NCBI RefSeq assembly: GCF_943737015.1
Contig: NZ_CALSFP010000001.1
Span: 1,488,001 to 1,552,000, forward strand
DNA length: 64,000 nt
Reading direction: 5' to 3'
Origin: Staphylococcus sp. Marseille-Q5304
Lineage (GTDB): Bacteria > Bacillota > Bacilli > Staphylococcales > Staphylococcaceae
Made by a program: the position numbers and the translations under genes. The notes under the pieces were generated by a model. It saw nothing but the letters and a program-made list of their open reading frames with translations. It did no database searches and was not told where the DNA came from. Numbering within the stretch: position 1 is the stretch's first letter; each line of letters starts with the position of its first letter. This document shows, in pieces, positions 61,006-64,000 of the stretch.

Positions 61006-61437
61006 TCATTCTCCTTTTTGACCAAAAGCTGTAATCGGTACATTTTCATTGTCTAAAAATTGCACGACCTCTTCAATAAATTGTTGATAATATTGAAGGG
61101 CTTCATCAAATAATGGTATTAGTTGTGTCGTATCTAGTTCATCATACTTATGAACAAATTGTTTACGCACATCAACAGTTTGATTGATTTGGGTTTGTGT
61201 ATCTTTTGATATCACACCTTCAAGTTCCATGATATCAATCACATCTTTATAGTTACCAGGATCCCTTAATATAAAGCCGTCGATAATCATATTACCAATG
61301 TCGACGGATGATTCTATCAACATCTGTGCAATTCGTTCAAATGCATAATAATTATCTTTATTTTTTGGATAATCCTTGATGAGTTGTTGTAAATAGTTCA
61401 ATTTTTTACTAAGTTGTTGTTTATTAACAAAATACAT
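61006..61437 (-). CDS. DUF86 / HepT-like protein (YutE-type)
   Basis: A 143-residue all-helical protein. It has the HepT motif Rx4HxY as RKQFVHKY at about residue 98-105, the catalytic signature of HepT RNases of HepT/MntA toxin-antitoxin systems. No MntA-like nucleotidyltransferase gene (GSxARG motif) is found next to it, and synteny matches the Bacillus yutD-yutE-yutF group, so it is probably a solitary housekeeping member. ATG 61437 has AGGAG eight bases upstream. It is first in an operon with the phosphatase and the dehydrogenase. Confidence 0.8.
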   Translation of the reverse strand: MYFVNKQQLSKKLNYLQQLIKDYPKNKDNYYAFERIAQMLIESSVDIGNMIIDGFILRDPGNYKDVIDIMELEGVISKDTQTQINQTVDVRKQFVHKYDELDTTQLIPLFDEALQYYQQFIEEVVQFLDNENVPITAFGQKGE

Positions 61438-61589
61438 TTGCGTCACTCCTAACACTATTATCTTACCATATCTTTACAGGCTAAATCATTTATGGTTATA
61501 CTGAAAAGCATGATGAATCTTAGGATTTTCGACCACTTTAATTTAACAGTAAATTAATGGTTCAACCATGATGATAAGGAGCTATTATT

Positions 61590-61856
61590 ATGATAGATAT
61601 GTTCTTATATGATGATGACGAAACATCACAAGTACAATTTGTCGGTTTCGTCGGTGATCATAGCCGTTATGATCTCATGCTTGTTCAAACAGATCGCCAC
61701 TTCGGTAAGACCATCGTTCTGAATATGCAAACGAATAAGTTTGGTATTATCGGTACAGATGATTTAGAAGAAGAAGGCTATATCGCCCATATTCTTGGCG
61801 TTTCTGAAGAAGAAGGCAATGAAATCACAGAATATTTACAAGAAGTAATTCAATAG
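61590..61856 (+). CDS. DUF3055-family small acidic protein
   Basis: An 88-residue, very acidic protein with no membrane segment. It corresponds to a conserved staphylococcal/Bacillus family (DUF3055) of unknown function. TAAGGAGC precedes the ATG. It is divergent from the DUF86 gene and ends at a strong terminator. Confidence 0.8.
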   Translation: MIDMFLYDDDETSQVQFVGFVGDHSRYDLMLVQTDRHFGKTIVLNMQTNKFGIIGTDDLEEEGYIAHILGVSEEEGNEITEYLQEVIQ

Positions 61857-61859
61857 TCA

Positions 61860-61905
61860 AAAAGCTAGGAATGAGATGAAATAACATCGTTCATTCCTAG
61901 CTTTT
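61860..61905. terminator. Bidirectional terminator between the DUF3055 gene and yutD
   Basis: Perfect 15-bp outer stem AAAAGCTAGGAATGA / TCATTCCTAGCTTTT with an inner GATG/CATC helix; U-run after it. Confidence 0.9.
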
Positions 61906-61925
61906 ATTTTTTGATCACTTATTAA

Positions 61926-62312
61926 TTATGGGTGCTCATTTTCTTGGATTGTCGGTTTTATCTTTACATCTTGCAGTTTATCCTGCTCCGTCACTACCTC
62001 AGTCTCTACTTCCTCAGCATTTTCGCGTTTTAGTTCACGATGGGGTATGCGTTTTACAATAAAGTAAGGACAACCGAAATTACAGTATTCTAGTAAGTAG
62101 TCTTGTATAGTAGAAAATCGCTTACTTACCTCTGCTTTCTTATTACTATCTTTGTAAAACCCTTTAAGTCTGAGTTGTTCGTAGCCATAATCACCAACGA
62201 TAAAATCGTATTTATCTAATATTTCTGAGTAACGGTTCGCAAAATGCGTTTCATCAAAGCACTCTCTATAATCTTCTATCAATTCGAAGTAGAGATTATT
62301 TATCTTTATCAT
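61926..62312 (-). CDS. YutD-family protein (DUF1027)
   Basis: A 128-residue protein. The conserved core is at residues about 1-95 (FELIEDYRECFDETHFANRYSEIL…DFIVGDYGYEQLRLKGFY… LLEYCNFGCPYFIVKRI); the C-terminal 35 residues are an acidic low-complexity tail rich in Glu, Val and Thr. Homologues lie beside lipA in staphylococci and beside yutE/yutF in Bacillus. Function unknown. ATG 62312 has AGGTG six bases upstream; a GTG at 62321 lies inside that site. Confidence 0.82.
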   Translation of the reverse strand: MIKINNLYFELIEDYRECFDETHFANRYSEILDKYDFIVGDYGYEQLRLKGFYKDSNKKAEVSKRFSTIQDYLLEYCNFGCPYFIVKRIPHRELKRENAEEVETEVVTEQDKLQDVKIKPTIQENEHP

Positions 62313-62457
62313 ATAATTCACCTATTTTAATCCTCTATTTAAACATACCATAGCTTTTTAAGCCTTATTCATCAACTATTTATACTATACCATAATAAAA
62401 TTTTATCAGTTGAATCGTAATCGTCCAAAGTAATACCTATGTATTTATTGCGAAATA

Positions 62458-62520
62458 AAGACTTAGTTCATACAAAGCAACACATTTTTATCAGTTGCCT
62501 TATAAATTGAACTAAGTCTT
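62458..62520 (-). terminator. Y-shaped terminator of lipA
   Basis: Perfect 13-bp closing stem AAGACTTAGTTCA / TGAACTAAGTCTT enclosing a GCAAC/GTTGC hairpin, then a modest U-rich tail (CTTTATTT) on the minus strand. The rest of the gap to yutD (62313-62457) shows nothing else. Confidence 0.75.
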
Positions 62521-62537
62521 CAATTCATTTTATATTT

Positions 62538-63470
62538 TTATTTCATATTTTGTTCTTTTTGAAGTTGTTCTTCACCCATACGGTGTTTTTCTTTAGCTGC
62601 TTCGTTAACTTGTTCGTCTGCATGGTAAGAACTTCTAACTAATGGCCCTGCTTGGCAATGTTTGAAACCTTTGTCCATTGCAATTTTTCTTAATTTACCG
62701 AATTCTAATGGTGTGTAGTATTTCTCAACCTTTAAGTGTTTACGTGAAGGTTGTAAATATTGACCAATTGTTAAGATGTCTACATCATTCGCGCGTAAGT
62801 CATCCATTGTTTCTAATATTTCTTCATGTGTTTCACCTAGTCCAACCATTAAACTTGATTTTGTAGGGATATCTGGTTGTAATTCTTTAGAACGTCTTAA
62901 GAATTCTAAAGTACGATCATACGTAGCACGTGCACGGACTCTAGGTGTTAATCGACGAACAGTTTCAATGTTGTGGTTAAGAATATCAGGTTTAGATGCC
63001 ATTAACGTTTCTAACGCTTCAAAATCTCCGCCCATATCTGATGGTAAAATCTCGATTGAAGTGTATGGATTACGTTCACGTACTTTACGTACAGTTTCCG
63101 CATACACATTTGAACCAGCATCTCTTAAATCATCTCTTGCTACAGCTGTAATAACAACATGCTTCAAGTTCATTAATTCAACTGATTCAGCTACTCTTTC
63201 TGGCTCATCTAAGTCTAATTCATTAGGAAGTCCCGTTTTAACAGCACAGAAACGGCAAGCACGTGTACATACCGCACCTAAAATCATAAATGTTGCAGTA
63301 CGACGTTCACCCCAACATTCGTGTATATTTGGACACTTTGCTTCTTCGCAAACAGTGTGTAAGTTCTTTTCTCTCATCATTTTTTTAAGACCAGTGTAAT
63401 TCTCGTTAGTATTTAACTTGATCTTCAACCAATCCGGTTTACGTAGAATTTCTTCATTTTTTGTAGCCAT
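62538..63470 (-). CDS. lipA: Lipoyl synthase
   Basis: A 310-residue radical-SAM enzyme that inserts two sulfurs into octanoyl-protein to make lipoyl groups. The auxiliary 4Fe-4S cluster is bound by [12 protein letters not shown] (about residue 41-52) and the radical-SAM cluster by [10 protein letters not shown] (about 68-77); the C-terminal RSSYHADEQ carries the conserved Arg-Ser. GGGAGG precedes the ATG. SufT, SufA and Nfu, all encoded in the window, supply or protect its clusters in S. aureus. Confidence 0.97.
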   Translation of the reverse strand: MATKNEEILRKPDWLKIKLNTNENYTGLKKMMREKNLHTVCEEAKCPNIHECWGERRTATFMILGAVCTRACRFCAVKTGLPNELDLDEPERVAESVELMNLKHVVITAVARDDLRDAGSNVYAETVRKVRERNPYTSIEILPSDMGGDFEALETLMASKPDILNHNIETVRRLTPRVRARATYDRTLEFLRRSKELQPDIPTKSSLMVGLGETHEEILETMDDLRANDVDILTIGQYLQPSRKHLKVEKYYTPLEFGKLRKIAMDKGFKHCQAGPLVRSSYHADEQVNEAAKEKHRMGEEQLQKEQNMK

Positions 63471-63553
63471 ATCAGCAAAATCCTCCCGATTTCAAATTTA
63501 TCCTCATTATAACAAATATAATTTATTTTAAAACGTAAATCGCTTACAAACTA

Positions 63554-64000
63554 TTACGTGAGTAATGCATTTTTAAAAATATCTCGTAAAAATTCTGGCA
63601 TCAAATATTCTATAGATTGCTCTTTTAACATCGGGAAATAGCGTCCGAATGTATACATATCTACTGTGCCCAATATATATGTTTCATCGTCTTGTATCTC
63701 TTCATCCCCAATAAAATATCGCGATTCTGATTCAATTAAACCGATATTATATAAAATATATCCGCCAAAGATATCACCTCTAAATCCTAATCCTTGCGCA
63801 TGTTCATTTATATATTCTTGCTTTTGACTTTTAATTATAACATCTTTCAATACTTTACCGGAGAGTTTAACACGAACAAGATTAATAGGATGTGGCAACA
63901 TTTGATGGATATTGTACTCTGTAACTTGATCTGCAATCATATCACGCACAACTAAGCCAGCGTTAATAATTGTACCATCTGCTTGAGTGAATTCGAACAC
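63554..64000 (-). CDS. YunD-like metallophosphatase/5'-nucleotidase, C-terminal part
   Basis: Only the C-terminal 148 codons are in the window; the frame runs off the edge. The sequence matches a 5'-nucleotidase C-terminal domain (GLVVRDMIADQVTEYNIHQMLPHPINLVRVKLSG…LGFRGDIFGGYILYNIG). In staphylococci and Bacillus a yunD-type bifunctional phosphoesterase lies just upstream of lipA, which agrees. The N-terminal calcineurin-like metallophosphatase domain must lie outside the window. It is 83 bases upstream of lipA on the same strand. Confidence 0.8.
   Translation of the reverse strand: MFEFTQADGTIINAGLVVRDMIADQVTEYNIHQMLPHPINLVRVKLSGKVLKDVIIKSQKQEYINEHAQGLGFRGDIFGGYILYNIGLIESESRYFIGDEEIQDDETYILGTVDMYTFGRYFPMLKEQSIEYLMPEFLRDIFKNALLT

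Noticed and set aside
61006-61437. HepT/MntA toxin-antitoxin module
   Set aside because: The HepT-like gene has no adjacent MntA nucleotidyltransferase, and its neighbours match the conserved yut gene group.
62776-63399. 207-codon frame opposite lipA
   Set aside because: Entirely antisense to lipA, whose motifs are intact; no ribosome binding site or domain recognisable.

Overview
The window is chromosomal DNA of a Staphylococcus. The evidence is the low G+C content, strong Gram-positive ribosome binding sites, and a gene order that follows the staphylococcal core chromosome almost gene for gene: yjbI-yjbH, rsaE, pepF, coiA, mecA, spxA, trpS, fabHF, clpB, sufT, cdr, addBA, spsAB, pgi, argGH, glpQ, gudB-rocD, ppiB, kapB, mnhA-G, ndhC, sufA, ndhF, nfu, lipA. 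Several insertions and losses relative to S. aureus as I remember it suggest another, probably coagulase-negative, species. I cannot name it from the sequence alone. There is no sign of prophage, insertion sequence, CRISPR array, rRNA or tRNA.

Layout. 1-9 kb is a stress and proteolysis block: the Spx adaptor YjbH, the redox sRNA RsaE, oligopeptidase PepF, CoiA, the Clp adaptor MecA, and the regulator Spx, followed by trpS. A flavin reductase/WYL-regulator pair sits between yjbH and rsaE. 8.7-18 kb holds an MFS exporter, the FapR-controlled fabHF operon, yjzD, CtsR-controlled clpB, an OatA-like acyltransferase with a WalR-type box, a candidate small RNA, and sufT. 18-32 kb holds a HAD phosphatase, CoA-disulfide reductase, the addB-addA recombination nuclease genes followed by a DUF418 membrane protein, and the signal peptidase pair spsA/spsB. 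32-43 kb holds a DD-carboxypeptidase, pgi, argGH, glpQ, and the ornithine/glutamate catabolic pair rocD-gudB. 43-51 kb holds an old-yellow-enzyme reductase, an S1 protein, ppiB, kapB and the seven-gene Mnh1 Na+/H+ antiporter operon. 51-64 kb holds a second type of Na+/H+ antiporter, an M17 aminopeptidase, two type-2 NADH dehydrogenases flanking Fe-S carrier genes, nfu, small conserved genes of the yut group, lipA, and a cut-off yunD-like gene.

How it fits together. Much of the window concerns redox balance, sodium/proton homeostasis and protein quality control. The most interesting thread is RsaE. Its C-rich segments are unusually complementary to the ribosome binding sites of four genes in this window: the antiporter at 53039, rocD, addB and ndhF. 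The first three pairings extend past the plain Shine-Dalgarno core. These are predictions from base pairing only. Start codons were re-chosen throughout from ribosome binding sites; mecA, clpB, spsB, yugI and mnhB start with TTG and spsA, the old-yellow-enzyme gene, the antiporter and the NagD-like phosphatase with GTG.
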